Positions 8,430 to 17,243 of a DNA stretch of 47,416 nt are shown one piece after another; the first letter of the stretch is position 1; every line of letters starts with the position of its first letter. The notes below the pieces were generated by a model. The model was not told the DNA's origin and did no database searches. It saw only the letters and a list, made by a program, of their open reading frames with translations. The stretch spans positions 1 through 47,416 of the forward strand of contig CALALP010000019.1 of NCBI GenBank assembly GCA_937925515.1, read 5' to 3'. A program made the position numbers and the translations under genes. This DNA is from an uncultured Lachnoanaerobaculum sp. (lineage in GTDB: Bacteria > Bacillota > Clostridia > Lachnospirales > Lachnospiraceae).

Positions 8430-9126
8430 ACTTTTAAAACTAGAACTAAAAAAGCAAAATATTAGAACTTATATTATTTCTTCTATTATTGTATCAATAG
8501 TAATGCTAGGTTTCTTATTCTTATTTGCCTATGCTCCACAAATTGATTCTAATGATAAAGACTTGTCATTTTTTGCAGGCTATAAAAATATAATTTCACT
8601 TTTTAGCATGTTTAATATGTTTGTTTTTGCTGTTTTAGGTTCAGTTATGTATTCAAAATTTATAGTTGAGGACTATATGGACAATAAGTTAATACTTTTA
8701 TTTTCATATCCTATACCTCGTAAAAAGGTACTTTTATCTAAAATAATGCTTATTGGTGGCTTTGTGATATTAGCTATGATACTTAGTCTTTTATTTAATT
8801 TTGTAACATTTATTTCATTAGATTATTTTTTAAAATGGATGAATGACTCTTTTAGTATGGCATTTTTTGTAGAGTTAATTGAAAAGTCTATATTAATGAC
8901 AATTTCTGCTTTTTGTGTCAGCTTTTTTGCTTGTGCATTAGGCTTTATAAAAAAGTCAGTTCCTACAACTATTGTATCTGCAATGATACTCAGTTCAATG
9001 TTATCAAATAGTGGGGTAAGTAACAATAAATCACTAATTTATATATTTGCTATTATACTTATTTGTTTGACTGTTGGTTCATTTGTGTATCTGTTAAATA
9101 AAGTACAGAAAATGGAAGTGTTATAA
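8422..9126 (+). CDS. ABC-2 type transporter permease
   Basis: 234 aa integral membrane protein with about six hydrophobic segments, consistent with the permease half of a small ABC-2 exporter (for example antibiotic or peptide export). Residues SYPIPRKKVLLSKI between TM2 and TM3 are typical of this family. The start is the ATG at 8422, with AGGAGG (8408-8413) upstream; it overlaps the broken ATPase gene. The reading frame is intact, suggesting that the ATPase stop is recent or not fatal. Confidence 0.8.
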   Translation: MIKLLKLELKKQNIRTYIISSIIVSIVMLGFLFLFAYAPQIDSNDKDLSFFAGYKNIISLFSMFNMFVFAVLGSVMYSKFIVEDYMDNKLILLFSYPIPRKKVLLSKIMLIGGFVILAMILSLLFNFVTFISLDYFLKWMNDSFSMAFFVELIEKSILMTISAFCVSFFACALGFIKKSVPTTIVSAMILSSMLSNSGVSNNKSLIYIFAIILICLTVGSFVYLLNKVQKMEVL

Positions 9127-9151
9127 TTTTAAATTAATTAGGAGAGAAGTT

Positions 9152-9373
9152 ATGGAAGAAAAGATCGATAAATTAGTAGATATGGTTTTAAATTCTCTTT
9201 CAAGCAGATTATATTTTGGAAGTATTATATTGGGAATAGCCCTCATTATATTGGGAATTATTTTTTTACTTGAGGCGAAAATGCGTAAAAATAAGGCAAA
9301 ATCTAATATAGGATTAGCATGCATTGGAATTGGAATACTTGGAATTATAAGCGGCTTTGTTCAGTTACTTTAG
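9152..9373 (+). CDS. Small membrane protein of unknown function
   Basis: 73 aa with two predicted membrane segments (about 22-42 and 53-72) separated by a basic loop (KMRKNKAK). AGGAGA lies 6 bases before the ATG. It follows the ABC permease by 25 bases and is probably in the same transcript, so it may be an accessory subunit. No family recognised. Confidence 0.6.
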   Translation: MEEKIDKLVDMVLNSLSSRLYFGSIILGIALIILGIIFLLEAKMRKNKAKSNIGLACIGIGILGIISGFVQLL

Positions 9374-9437
9374 AATTTTTCTTGAAAGCATTAACATTGT
9401 CTGTTAAAATGTACTAAAAACTTATAAGGAGGGGAAA

Positions 9438-9977
9438 ATGTTAGTTGCCAAAAAAGAATACACCCTAAAGGGACATAAACTAATACTTAGAAATACTGAT
9501 GAAAATGAGGCACAGCCTTCAATGGATTTCATTAAAATAGTTTGTGGAGAAACTCCATTTCTAAAGTACAATAGCTCAGAGATTAAACTTACTTTAGATG
9601 ATGAGAAAAATTTCATTAAAAGTCATAATGACGCTGAAAATGATTTATTTTTGATTGCTACAGTAGACGGAGAATACGCAGGAAACTGCTCAATAGAGTC
9701 GTATGATAACTTTAAAGACGCTCATAAGTCTACACTTGGAATTGCCTTGTATCAAAAGTATACAGGCATGGGAATTGGAAAGATTATGGTTGAAAGACTG
9801 ATTGAGATTGCAAGAGAACTAGGACTTGAATATCTTGAGCTTTCAGTAAATGGAGATAACAAAAGAGCAATATCCCTCTATAAAAAATTAGGTTTTGTAG
9901 AATATGGCAGATTTCCAAATGGCATAAGATATGGAGATAGCTATAAAGATAAGGTATTTATGTATTTAAAATTGTAG
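9438..9977 (+). CDS. GNAT family N-acetyltransferase
   Basis: 179 aa. The acetyl-CoA binding motif A is visible as YTGMGIGKIMVERLIEIA (about 111-128), followed by motif B with LELSVNGDNKRAISLYKKLGF (about 134-154), the standard GNAT ending. The N-terminal region (LILRNTDENEA) resembles RimI/RimJ-like acetyltransferases. Substrate unknown. AAGGAGGGG precedes the ATG by 3 bases. It is the last plus-strand gene before a convergent TetR gene. Confidence 0.85.
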   Translation: MLVAKKEYTLKGHKLILRNTDENEAQPSMDFIKIVCGETPFLKYNSSEIKLTLDDEKNFIKSHNDAENDLFLIATVDGEYAGNCSIESYDNFKDAHKSTLGIALYQKYTGMGIGKIMVERLIEIARELGLEYLELSVNGDNKRAISLYKKLGFVEYGRFPNGIRYGDSYKDKVFMYLKL

Positions 9978-9997
9978 AGTTATAAATGTTGTTTATT

Positions 9998-10030
9998 GGG
10001 GATTTCCAAGCCGTTGGCAAGGAAATCCCC
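9998..10030. terminator. Long GC-rich hairpin between convergent genes, likely bidirectional terminator
   Basis: GGGGATTTCC (9998-10007) and GGAAATCCCC (10021-10030) form a perfect 10-bp stem with a nested GCC-GTT-GGC hairpin. There is no good T run, so it may instead be a small palindromic repeat. It resembles, but is not identical to, the hairpin at 18013-18046. Confidence 0.5.
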
Positions 10031-10067
10031 ATATTTCACAAATAAACAAACTTTTAGAATTAAAAAC

Positions 10068-10676
10068 CTAATCTGCATTTTCTATTCTTTTTAAATATTT
10101 ATTTATAGAATAAAATCCCCCTATAATAAGTCTTTTGCTGATAGTTGCCATTTCCTTAGGTGTTTGTAAAAACTCACATTCCACCCAATGTGATAGAATA
10201 CCTATAAAACCTGCCGCCGCAAAAGAATAATAAGCCTCAAAATCTTCAATACTGCTTACTTCAAGACGTTTGACCCAATTTGTGAAAACAGTTGAATATA
10301 CTGCATCTTTAAGTTTATTAAAGAATAGTACATCTCCATTAGGCCCTAGTAGTATCTTTACTAAATCCCTGTTTTCATTGATAAATTCAAATAAGTCATC
10401 AATTAAATAATTAAATTTTAAATGCATGTTTTTTTCATCATCATGGCCATTGATAATGCTTAGAAATTTAGTGAACATTTCATCTTCAACGCTTGAAAGC
10501 AAATCGTATATATCTTTATAATGAAGATAAAAAGTTCCCCTGTTTATGTCAGCTGCGTCTGTTAATTCCTTTACTGTTATATCCTGCAATTTTTTTTCTT
10601 TGAGTAGATTTGCAAGACATTCTCTGAGCTGTTTTCTTGTTCTTTTTACACGTCTATCTAGTGAATTTCCTTTCAT
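10068..10676 (-). CDS. TetR/AcrR family transcriptional regulator (second)
   Basis: 202 aa. Helix-turn-helix at about 8-52 (RKQLRECLANLLKEKKLQDITV, ELTDAADINRGTFYLHYKD) is TetR_N; the C-terminal part resembles the TetR_C domain of DhaS-like regulators (FLSIIN, LLGPNGD). The start is chosen at 10676 because AGGAGAGG lies 9 bases upstream; a start 19 codons further up has no such site. It diverges from the 812-aa membrane protein gene. The shared region carries a 19-bp direct repeat that could be its operator. Confidence 0.88.
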   Translation of the reverse strand: MKGNSLDRRVKRTRKQLRECLANLLKEKKLQDITVKELTDAADINRGTFYLHYKDIYDLLSSVEDEMFTKFLSIINGHDDEKNMHLKFNYLIDDLFEFINENRDLVKILLGPNGDVLFFNKLKDAVYSTVFTNWVKRLEVSSIEDFEAYYSFAAAGFIGILSHWVECEFLQTPKEMATISKRLIIGGFYSINKYLKRIENAD

Positions 10677-10738
10677 AAAATAACCTCTCCTAATATGTGA
10701 ACTAAATAAGTCTAAAAATATTAATGCTTTCATACGCT

Positions 10739-10757
10739 ACTACACTAATAGATTTTA
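10739..10757 (+). repeat. 19-bp direct repeat, copy 1 (possible operator)
   Basis: ACTACACTAATAGATTTTA matches copy 2 at 17 of 19 positions. It lies about 65 bases upstream of the TetR start. Confidence 0.55.
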
Positions 10758-10907
10758 GACAAAAATTCCTGCATTAATATTAGTTATTTATAGTGCAGAA
10801 AGTAAAAGTTCAACTTTTTAATGTAATAAGCTAAAATTATATAACTATTTAAGGTACTTTTGCAAGTATAATATAAATATTACAAAAATACAATCTTTGT
10901 TTACCAA

Positions 10908-10919
10908 GAACGTTTGTTC
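10908..10919 (+). promoter_or_regulatory. LexA-like (SOS box) site
   Basis: GAACGTTTGTTC fits the Gram-positive LexA core GAAC-N4-GTTC. It lies 138 bases upstream of the 812-aa protein gene and about 55 bases upstream of its candidate -35, so its placement is only partly convincing. Confidence 0.4.
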
Positions 10920-10966
10920 AGTATTCATTCTTGCTTGATTAGGTGGTAAAATACACTGTAATAGTG

Positions 10967-10985
10967 ACTACATTAACAGATTTTA
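10967..10985 (+). repeat. 19-bp direct repeat, copy 2, overlapping a promoter
   Basis: ACTACATTAACAGATTTTA. The candidate -35 TTAACA (10973-10978) lies inside it; TAATAT follows at 10995-11000 after 16 bases. A protein bound here would block this promoter. Confidence 0.55.
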
Positions 10986-11000
10986 AAATGAAATTAATAT
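10973..11000 (+). promoter_or_regulatory. Candidate promoter of the 812-aa protein gene
   Basis: TTAACA, 16 bases, TAATAT, 57 bases before the ATG, overlapping the direct repeat. Confidence 0.45.
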
Positions 11001-11057
11001 AGTTTACAGGGAAGATTTTAGTGGTAACTAGAAAAGTTTAAGTAAGGAATGATAAGA

Positions 11058-13496
11058 ATGAAATCAATTTTAAAACGTATATCTATATTTGTTGCAATAT
11101 TTATTGTGGCAGCAGTTGCATATTTTGTATTTACACCTAATAAGAATGAACAAGGAGATGTAGTCTATACAAGTATTGAAGAATCTAAGTTACCAATTAT
11201 AGGTATTAATGTATTTGACAGAAAAATGAATATCATGCATCCATACACAACAATCCCCGGAATAAATGCATTTTACGACACATTAACAATACTTCCGGAA
11301 GATAGAAAACTTTCACTTCATATAGAGAGTTCGCAGGAAAGATTTACAAAATTAAGCTATGAAATAAGAAGTGCAAATCTTTCTGAGCTTATAGAAAGAA
11401 CAGATGTTACAGATTATAATATATCTTCAGATAATTCAGCAGATGTTGAACTTCCTATACAAAATCTTTTATTGCAGGATAAGGAGTATAGATTGGACAT
11501 TGTGCTTAGTTTTGATAACAGTGCAGACGTTCATTATTATACTAGAATAATGCTTGGAAATAGAGAGCTTGCAGCAGCTATGCTTGATTTAGCAGTAGGA
11601 TTTTCAGAGAGAAACTTTGATTATGAAACTGCAAGAGAGAATACTATGTATCTTGAAAGCAGTAGTTTTGGAGATAATACCTCACTTGCAAAAGTAAATT
11701 TAAAGAGTAGTTTTGATATGCTTACCTATAATAAATTAAAACTAGATGTAATAGGCGAGAAAGATATAAGATTATGCTCATTTGACGGAAAAATGGGAGA
11801 AATTAAACTTAATTTTCTTGCAGGTAGAAAACTTGATGACGGTAGAATAGAAAGTTATGAAATAACTGAAAGTTTTATATTAAGGCAAGGTCCTGAAAGA
11901 CTTTACATGATGGACTATGAAAGAAATATGGCAGAAACATTTGTACCTGATGATGATGTACTTAAGTCAAATAGAATACTCTTAGGCACTACTGAAGATA
12001 AAAATTTTTCTGCTATTAAATCAGAAAATAAAAACTATATGGCATTTGTTTCTAATAGAGATTTATTTTTATTTGATAATGATAAAAATGTTTGTAAGAG
12101 AATATTTTCTTTTAGGAATAGTAAAAAGGCAGGTATGCAAAGCAATTATTATAAACATAACATAAAAATACTAAGTTGTGATAATAATGGAAATCTCATT
12201 TTTACAGTTTATGGTTATATGAATAGTGGAAAACATGAGGGAAGTCTTGGAGTTTCAGTGTATAAGTATGAAGTTAAGGAAAATGCTATTGCAGAAAAAT
12301 GTTTTATTCCTGTAGACTCAAGTTATGAGGAAGTTGCAGACAGTGTAAATACTTTAAATTTCCTAGGTGCAAACTCAATGATGTATATAAAACTTGCTGA
12401 CAACATATATGGTATAGATATAAGTAGTAATGACTACATTGTCATTGCAAATAATTTAAAACAAGGACAATATAGTGCAAGTTTAACCGGAGATATGCTT
12501 GCTTGGCAGAGTACTCAAGACACTAATGGCAGTGATATGCTTAATTTTATGAATCTTAAAACAGGCGAAAAGAAAGAGTTAAGTGGTGGCGAGGGTCAAA
12601 TTTTACGAATTTTAGGCTTTATAGATTCCGATTTAGTGGTAGGAGTTGTAAATAAGTCAGACATTTGGAATGTAAATGGCAAAGGCAAGATGAACCCTGT
12701 ATCAAATGTAAGGATTGTAAATGAAAGGCTTGAAAATATCAAAGAGTATAAAAGGGACAATCATTACCTCGATAATTTCTACATTGAAAATGGAAGAATA
12801 CATCTCGATATACTTGATAAAGTAGGAGATGATGCTTTTAAGAAAACTGCTAATGATACCATAGTAAGCACTGAAAAATCTGAGCAAGATAAAAATGATT
12901 GGATAGGCTATTATGCTACTGATGATAAGACTAGAGTTTATTTTTTGGCGACTGATAAAGAGTTTGACCCTAAACTTACAACTACAAATACCCCAAATAA
13001 GATTTCTTATGAGGAGGCAAGTAAGATTAATATAGGCTCATCTGAGAGTGAGAAAAAATTCATAGCAATAGGACATGGAAATGTTGTGGGGGTATTTGAT
13101 AATGCAGTAGATGCCATAAAAGTTGGTTATGAGAATATGGGAATGGTAAGAAAGGCAGGAGAGCTTATTTATCTTAGAGCAGATACTGCAAGTGCCAGAA
13201 ATTTAAAAGTTCCAAATGATATTGTAGGGGATATGTTAAAAGCAAGACAAGAGGATAAACTTTTTTGGCTAAGAGGCATTTCACTTAAACAAAGTTTGTA
13301 CTATGTAAGTAATGGTATACCTGTACTTGCTTACTCTGACGGAGGAGTGCCACTTATAATATATGGGTATTCGAGAAATGAAATTACTATGCTTGATGCA
13401 AATACACATGAAACACTTAAGCTTGAATTTTCGGCGGCAGAAAGCATGTTTGAATCTTCTTACAATGATTTTTCGTGTTTCTTTACGTTTTATTAA
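11058..13496 (+). CDS. Large membrane-anchored extracytoplasmic protein of unknown function
   Basis: 812 aa. A single N-terminal membrane anchor (about 5-26) leaves nearly the whole protein outside. There is no cleavage site or lipobox. The first 280 residues look like beta domains; residues about 290-600 contain successive strand-turn units (NYMAFVSNRDLFLFD, GNLIFTVYGYM) that suggest a beta-propeller, and the end (about 680-800) resembles a papain-like/C39-type peptidase fold with SLKQSLYYVSNGIPVLAYSDGG. These folds are inference. The ATG at 11058 is chosen because AAGGA lies 9 bases upstream. It is followed 146 bases later by murA, so a wall-related role is possible. Confidence 0.75.
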   Translation: MKSILKRISIFVAIFIVAAVAYFVFTPNKNEQGDVVYTSIEESKLPIIGINVFDRKMNIMHPYTTIPGINAFYDTLTILPEDRKLSLHIESSQERFTKLSYEIRSANLSELIERTDVTDYNISSDNSADVELPIQNLLLQDKEYRLDIVLSFDNSADVHYYTRIMLGNRELAAAMLDLAVGFSERNFDYETARENTMYLESSSFGDNTSLAKVNLKSSFDMLTYNKLKLDVIGEKDIRLCSFDGKMGEIKLNFLAGRKLDDGRIESYEITESFILRQGPERLYMMDYERNMAETFVPDDDVLKSNRILLGTTEDKNFSAIKSENKNYMAFVSNRDLFLFDNDKNVCKRIFSFRNSKKAGMQSNYYKHNIKILSCDNNGNLIFTVYGYMNSGKHEGSLGVSVYKYEVKENAIAEKCFIPVDSSYEEVADSVNTLNFLGANSMMYIKLADNIYGIDISSNDYIVIANNLKQGQYSASLTGDMLAWQSTQDTNGSDMLNFMNLKTGEKKELSGGEGQILRILGFIDSDLVVGVVNKSDIWNVNGKGKMNPVSNVRIVNERLENIKEYKRDNHYLDNFYIENGRIHLDILDKVGDDAFKKTANDTIVSTEKSEQDKNDWIGYYATDDKTRVYFLATDKEFDPKLTTTNTPNKISYEEASKINIGSSESEKKFIAIGHGNVVGVFDNAVDAIKVGYENMGMVRKAGELIYLRADTASARNLKVPNDIVGDMLKARQEDKLFWLRGISLKQSLYYVSNGIPVLAYSDGGVPLIIYGYSRNEITMLDANTHETLKLEFSAAESMFESSYNDFSCFFTFY

Positions 13497-13501
13497 ATTT
13501 A

Positions 13502-13533
13502 TGTTATAATGGCTTAGGCAACATTGAATGTTG
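13502..13533 (+). promoter_or_regulatory. murA promoter (extended -10) with adjacent palindrome
   Basis: TGTTATAAT (13502-13510) is an extended -10; no strong -35 is present. CAACAT-TGA-ATGTTG (13519-13533) is a perfect dyad at the expected transcription start and may be an operator. The leader to murA is about 125 bases. Confidence 0.5.
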
Positions 13534-13641
13534 ATAATTTAGAGCATATAAGAGTGTGTAGAGGAACAATAAAATCTTGTAAATAAGCAGAATTTAGGGG
13601 TTGTTATTTGATAATAATCCCAGACTTGAGAGGTAAACAAA

Positions 13642-14940
13642 ATGGCTCAGTATGTTATAAAAGGTTCAAGTCCATTGGTGGGAGAAGTTGTTGTAAGTGG
13701 TGCAAAAAATGCAACACTAGGTATATTGGCAGCTGCTATAATGTCAGATGAAGACGTTTATATTGACAACATTCCTGATGTTAGAGATATAAATGCTATG
13801 TTGGAGGCTATTCAGGCAATAGGTGCAAAGGTAGTAAGAAAAGATAGAAATTCAGTTCTTATCAATGCATCTTCTATAAACAATACTAAAGTTGATGAAA
13901 AGTATATTAGAAAAATAAGAGCCTCTTACTATCTTATAGGGGCACTTTTAGGAAAATATAAGTATGCAAATGTTCCTTTGCCAGGGGGATGTGATATAGG
14001 TGCAAGACCTATTGATCAGCATATAAAGGGTTTCAAGGCATTAGGAGCAGACATTGATATAAATGGTGGCAGAATTATAGCAGATGCAAAAAGATGTAAC
14101 TTAACTGCAAATCATATTTATTTTGATGTGGTATCAGTAGGAGCTACAATAAATATTATAATGGCGGCAGCTTTGACAATAGGAAAGACTGTACTTGAAA
14201 ATGCAGCAAAAGAACCTCATATAGTTGACTTGGCAAACTTTTTAAATAGTATGGGAGCAGATATAAAGGGAGCAGGTACTGATATAATAAGAATAAATGG
14301 AGTTGAAAGTTTACATGGAACAGAATACTCTATAATACCTGATCAAATTGAGGCAGGTACTTTTATGTGTGCCGCTGCAATAACTAGGGGAGATATTTTA
14401 GTAAAGAACCTTATACCAAAGCACATGGAGGCAATTTCTGCCAAACTTTTGGAAATGGGTTGTGAGGTTATAGAATTTGATGATGCAATAAGAGTTGTTG
14501 GAAAGCCAAGACAAAGGGCAACTAATATAAAGACATTGCCATATCCCGGTTTTCCTACCGACATGCAACCTCAAATAACCACTGTTTTAAGTCTTGCGAC
14601 CGGAACAAGTGTAGTAGTAGAAAGCATTTTTGAAAATAGGTTTAAATATGTACTTGAACTGGCAAGAATGGGAGCAGAGATAAGGATTGAGGGCAATACA
14701 GCAATGGTTTCAGGAGTAAGTTCCTTATCAGGAGCAGAATTACAAGTTCCTGACTTAAGAGCCGGAGCTGCACTTGTTTTAGCTGCACTTGCTGCAAATG
14801 GAGTTTCAACTGTAAGTCAAATACATTATGTAGAAAGAGGCTATGAGCATTTCGTAGAAAAGCTTAAGGGTCTTGGTGCAAGTATTGAGCTTGTAGAGGA
14901 CGAAAGAGAGGCAAGAAAGCTTGCTATGAAAGTAAGTTAA
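13642..14940 (+). CDS. murA: UDP-N-acetylglucosamine 1-carboxyvinyltransferase
   Basis: 432 aa. It adds enolpyruvate from PEP to UDP-GlcNAc, the first committed step of peptidoglycan synthesis, in the cytoplasm. Conserved SGAKNA with the catalytic Lys (K22) and the active-site loop PGGCDIGARPIDQH with Cys117 are present. The Cys, rather than Asp, predicts sensitivity to fosfomycin. Length is standard. It has its own promoter and terminator, so it is probably transcribed alone. It may be one of two MurA paralogues, as in many Firmicutes; the other is not in this window. Confidence 0.97.
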   Translation: MAQYVIKGSSPLVGEVVVSGAKNATLGILAAAIMSDEDVYIDNIPDVRDINAMLEAIQAIGAKVVRKDRNSVLINASSINNTKVDEKYIRKIRASYYLIGALLGKYKYANVPLPGGCDIGARPIDQHIKGFKALGADIDINGGRIIADAKRCNLTANHIYFDVVSVGATINIIMAAALTIGKTVLENAAKEPHIVDLANFLNSMGADIKGAGTDIIRINGVESLHGTEYSIIPDQIEAGTFMCAAAITRGDILVKNLIPKHMEAISAKLLEMGCEVIEFDDAIRVVGKPRQRATNIKTLPYPGFPTDMQPQITTVLSLATGTSVVVESIFENRFKYVLELARMGAEIRIEGNTAMVSGVSSLSGAELQVPDLRAGAALVLAALAANGVSTVSQIHYVERGYEHFVEKLKGLGASIELVEDEREARKLAMKVS

Positions 14941-14963
14941 TTTAAAATAAAAATAATATTAAG

Positions 14964-15003
14964 AGGGATTGACTAATATTCTTTTTAGCACAATCCCTTT
15001 TAT
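14964..15003 (+). terminator. Terminator between murA and metK
   Basis: AGGGATTG (14964-14971) pairs with CAATCCCT (14991-14998), followed by a short T run. No SAM riboswitch is visible ahead of metK. Confidence 0.7.
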
Positions 15004-15020
15004 AACATAAAGGAGAAGAC

Positions 15021-16190
15021 ATGAATAGAAGATTATTTACTTCTGAATCAGTTACAGAGGGACATCCTGATAAGATTTGCGACCAAATAGCTGACAGTAT
15101 ATTAGATGAAATACTAAAGCAAGATCCTGAAAGTAGGGTTGCCTGCGAGGTAGCAACTACTACGGGACTTATTTTAATCATGGGCGAGGTTTCTACAAAT
15201 GCCTATGTGGATATGCAAAAAATTGCAAGAGAAACTGTAAAAGAAATTGGCTATGATAGGGCAAAATATGGTTTTGATTGTGAAACTTGTGGAGTAATTG
15301 TAGCTATTGATGAACAGTCAAAAGATATTGCAATGGGTGTTGATAAGAAGTCAAAAGATAACTCAGATGAAAAAGATACAGGTGCAGGAGATCAAGGTCT
15401 TATGTTTGGCTTTGCAAGCAATGAAACAAAGGAGTTTATGCCATATCCTATTTCACTTGCACATAAACTGGCTAAAAGACTTACCGAAGTTAGAAAAAAA
15501 GGCATTTTAAAATATTTAAGACCTGACGGAAAGACACAAGTCAGCGTTGAATATGATGAAAATGATAAACCTGTAAGAATTGATGCAGTAGTGTTATCTA
15601 CTCAACATGATGAAGAGGTAACACAGGAGCAAATTCATGCTGATATTAAAAAATATGTTTTTGATGAAGTATTACCAAAGGATATGATAGATAAAGATAC
15701 TAAGTTTTTTATAAATCCTACAGGAAGATTTGTAATAGGAGGTCCACATGGGGACTCAGGAGTTACAGGAAGAAAGATAATAGTTGACACTTATGGTGGT
15801 TATGCAAGACATGGTGGAGGTGCATTTTCAGGTAAGGACTATACAAAAGTAGACAGATCTGCATCTTATGCGGCAAGATATGTTGCAAAAAATATTGTTG
15901 CAGCAGGACTTGCTGATAAATGTGAAATTCAATTATCTTATGCAATAGGTGTATCAGAGCCGACTTCAATATCAGTAACAACCTTTGGAACAGGCAAATT
16001 AAGTGATGAAAAAATATGTGAGATAGTGAAAAAAGAGTTTGATTTAAGACCTGCCTCAATAATAAAAACACTTGATTTAAAGAAACCAATGTATAAGCAA
16101 ACTGCTGCTTATGGGCATTTTGGAAGAGATGATTTAGATTTGACTTGGGAGAGATTAGACGCAGTCGACAGACTTAAAAAATATTTATAA
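15021..16190 (+). CDS. metK: S-adenosylmethionine synthetase
   Basis: 389 aa. It makes S-adenosylmethionine from methionine and ATP. Signature sequences are intact: GHPDKICDQ near the N-terminus, GAGDQGLMFGFA, the P-loop-like GGGAFSGKDYTKVDRS, and the metal-binding acidic residues. Length is within the usual 380-400 aa. AAGGAGA precedes the ATG. A histidine kinase gene starts 3 bases after its stop, so the two-component genes are almost certainly co-transcribed with it, an uncommon arrangement. Confidence 0.98.
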   Translation: MNRRLFTSESVTEGHPDKICDQIADSILDEILKQDPESRVACEVATTTGLILIMGEVSTNAYVDMQKIARETVKEIGYDRAKYGFDCETCGVIVAIDEQSKDIAMGVDKKSKDNSDEKDTGAGDQGLMFGFASNETKEFMPYPISLAHKLAKRLTEVRKKGILKYLRPDGKTQVSVEYDENDKPVRIDAVVLSTQHDEEVTQEQIHADIKKYVFDEVLPKDMIDKDTKFFINPTGRFVIGGPHGDSGVTGRKIIVDTYGGYARHGGGAFSGKDYTKVDRSASYAARYVAKNIVAAGLADKCEIQLSYAIGVSEPTSISVTTFGTGKLSDEKICEIVKKEFDLRPASIIKTLDLKKPMYKQTAAYGHFGRDDLDLTWERLDAVDRLKKYL

Positions 16191-16193
16191 GCT

Positions 16194-17243
16194 ATGAAAA
16201 TAAAAAATAGGCTAATATTATGTTTTATATTATTTGCCCTTATACCAATAGTTATATTTGCATTATATGTAACTAAGGGAGAAACTGAAGAAACAAGAGA
16301 ACTTCTTATAACAGCAATAGTTATGCTTGTAAGTATTGCATTTTTTGTACTTATTTTAATTTATACTTCCGTAGTAAGACCTATTGAAAATCTCAGAGAG
16401 GCAACTATAAAGATAAAAGAGGGCGATTTGGACTTTACTCTCGAGGCTCTGGCAAATGATGAAATTGGAGAGTTATATCAAGATTTTGAGGAAATGAGAA
16501 TAAGACTTAAGGAAAATAAAGAAGAAAAATTACAAGCTGATAGAGATTCAAAAGAGCTTATAAGTAATATTTCACATGATTTAAAAACACCTATAACTGC
16601 CATAAAAGGCTATGTTGAGGGAATTAGGGACGGTGTTGCATCTTCTCCTGAAAAACTTGATAAATATATAAAGACTATTTATAATAAAGCAAATGATATG
16701 GATAGACTTATAGATGAACTTACTTTTTATACAAAGATTGATGCAAATAAAGTTCCATATAATTTCAATAAAGTCAATATTACAGATTTTTTTTCAGATT
16801 GTGTTGAGGAACTGGGTCTTGACATGGAATCAAGGAATATAGAATTTACTTTTGAAAATAATGTTCCAAGAGATAGTGTTATAATTGCCGATGTGGAGCA
16901 GATGAAAAGAGTAATAAATAATATCATTGGTAATTCTATTAAATATTTAGATAAGAAACCGGGAAAAATAAGTATAAGACTTTTAGATGAGGGAGATTTT
17001 ATAAAGATAGAAATATCTGATAATGGAAAAGGAATTGCTAAAAAAGATTTAACTTTAATCTTTGATAGATTTTATAGGACTGATTCCTCAAGAAATTCCT
17101 CAACAGGAGGAAGTGGTATAGGTCTTTCAATAGTAAAGAAAATAGTTGAAGACCATAGTGGAAAAATATGGGCGAGTAGTGAAGAGGGAGTGGGTACTAC
17201 AATTAAAATAGTCCTTAGAAAGGATCAAGGAGGTAGAGATTGA
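16194..17243 (+). CDS. Sensor histidine kinase with short extracytoplasmic loop
   Basis: 349 aa. Two membrane helices (about 7-26 and 38-60) enclose only about 11 residues, like intramembrane-sensing kinases that respond to membrane stress or partner transporters. HAMP (about 60-112) is followed by HisKA with the phospho-acceptor His128 in SNISHDLKTPITAIKGY, and HATPase with N box, DNGKGI and GGSGIGLSIVKKI. Its stop overlaps the TTG start of the response regulator by 3 bases. It follows metK by 3 bases. The stimulus is unknown. Confidence 0.93.
   Translation: MKIKNRLILCFILFALIPIVIFALYVTKGETEETRELLITAIVMLVSIAFFVLILIYTSVVRPIENLREATIKIKEGDLDFTLEALANDEIGELYQDFEEMRIRLKENKEEKLQADRDSKELISNISHDLKTPITAIKGYVEGIRDGVASSPEKLDKYIKTIYNKANDMDRLIDELTFYTKIDANKVPYNFNKVNITDFFSDCVEELGLDMESRNIEFTFENNVPRDSVIIADVEQMKRVINNIIGNSIKYLDKKPGKISIRLLDEGDFIKIEISDNGKGIAKKDLTLIFDRFYRTDSSRNSSTGGSGIGLSIVKKIVEDHSGKIWASSEEGVGTTIKIVLRKDQGGRD

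Noticed and set aside
14941..15020. SAM riboswitch ahead of metK
   Set aside because: The 80 bases hold only a terminator hairpin and a ribosome binding site; too short and without the riboswitch core.
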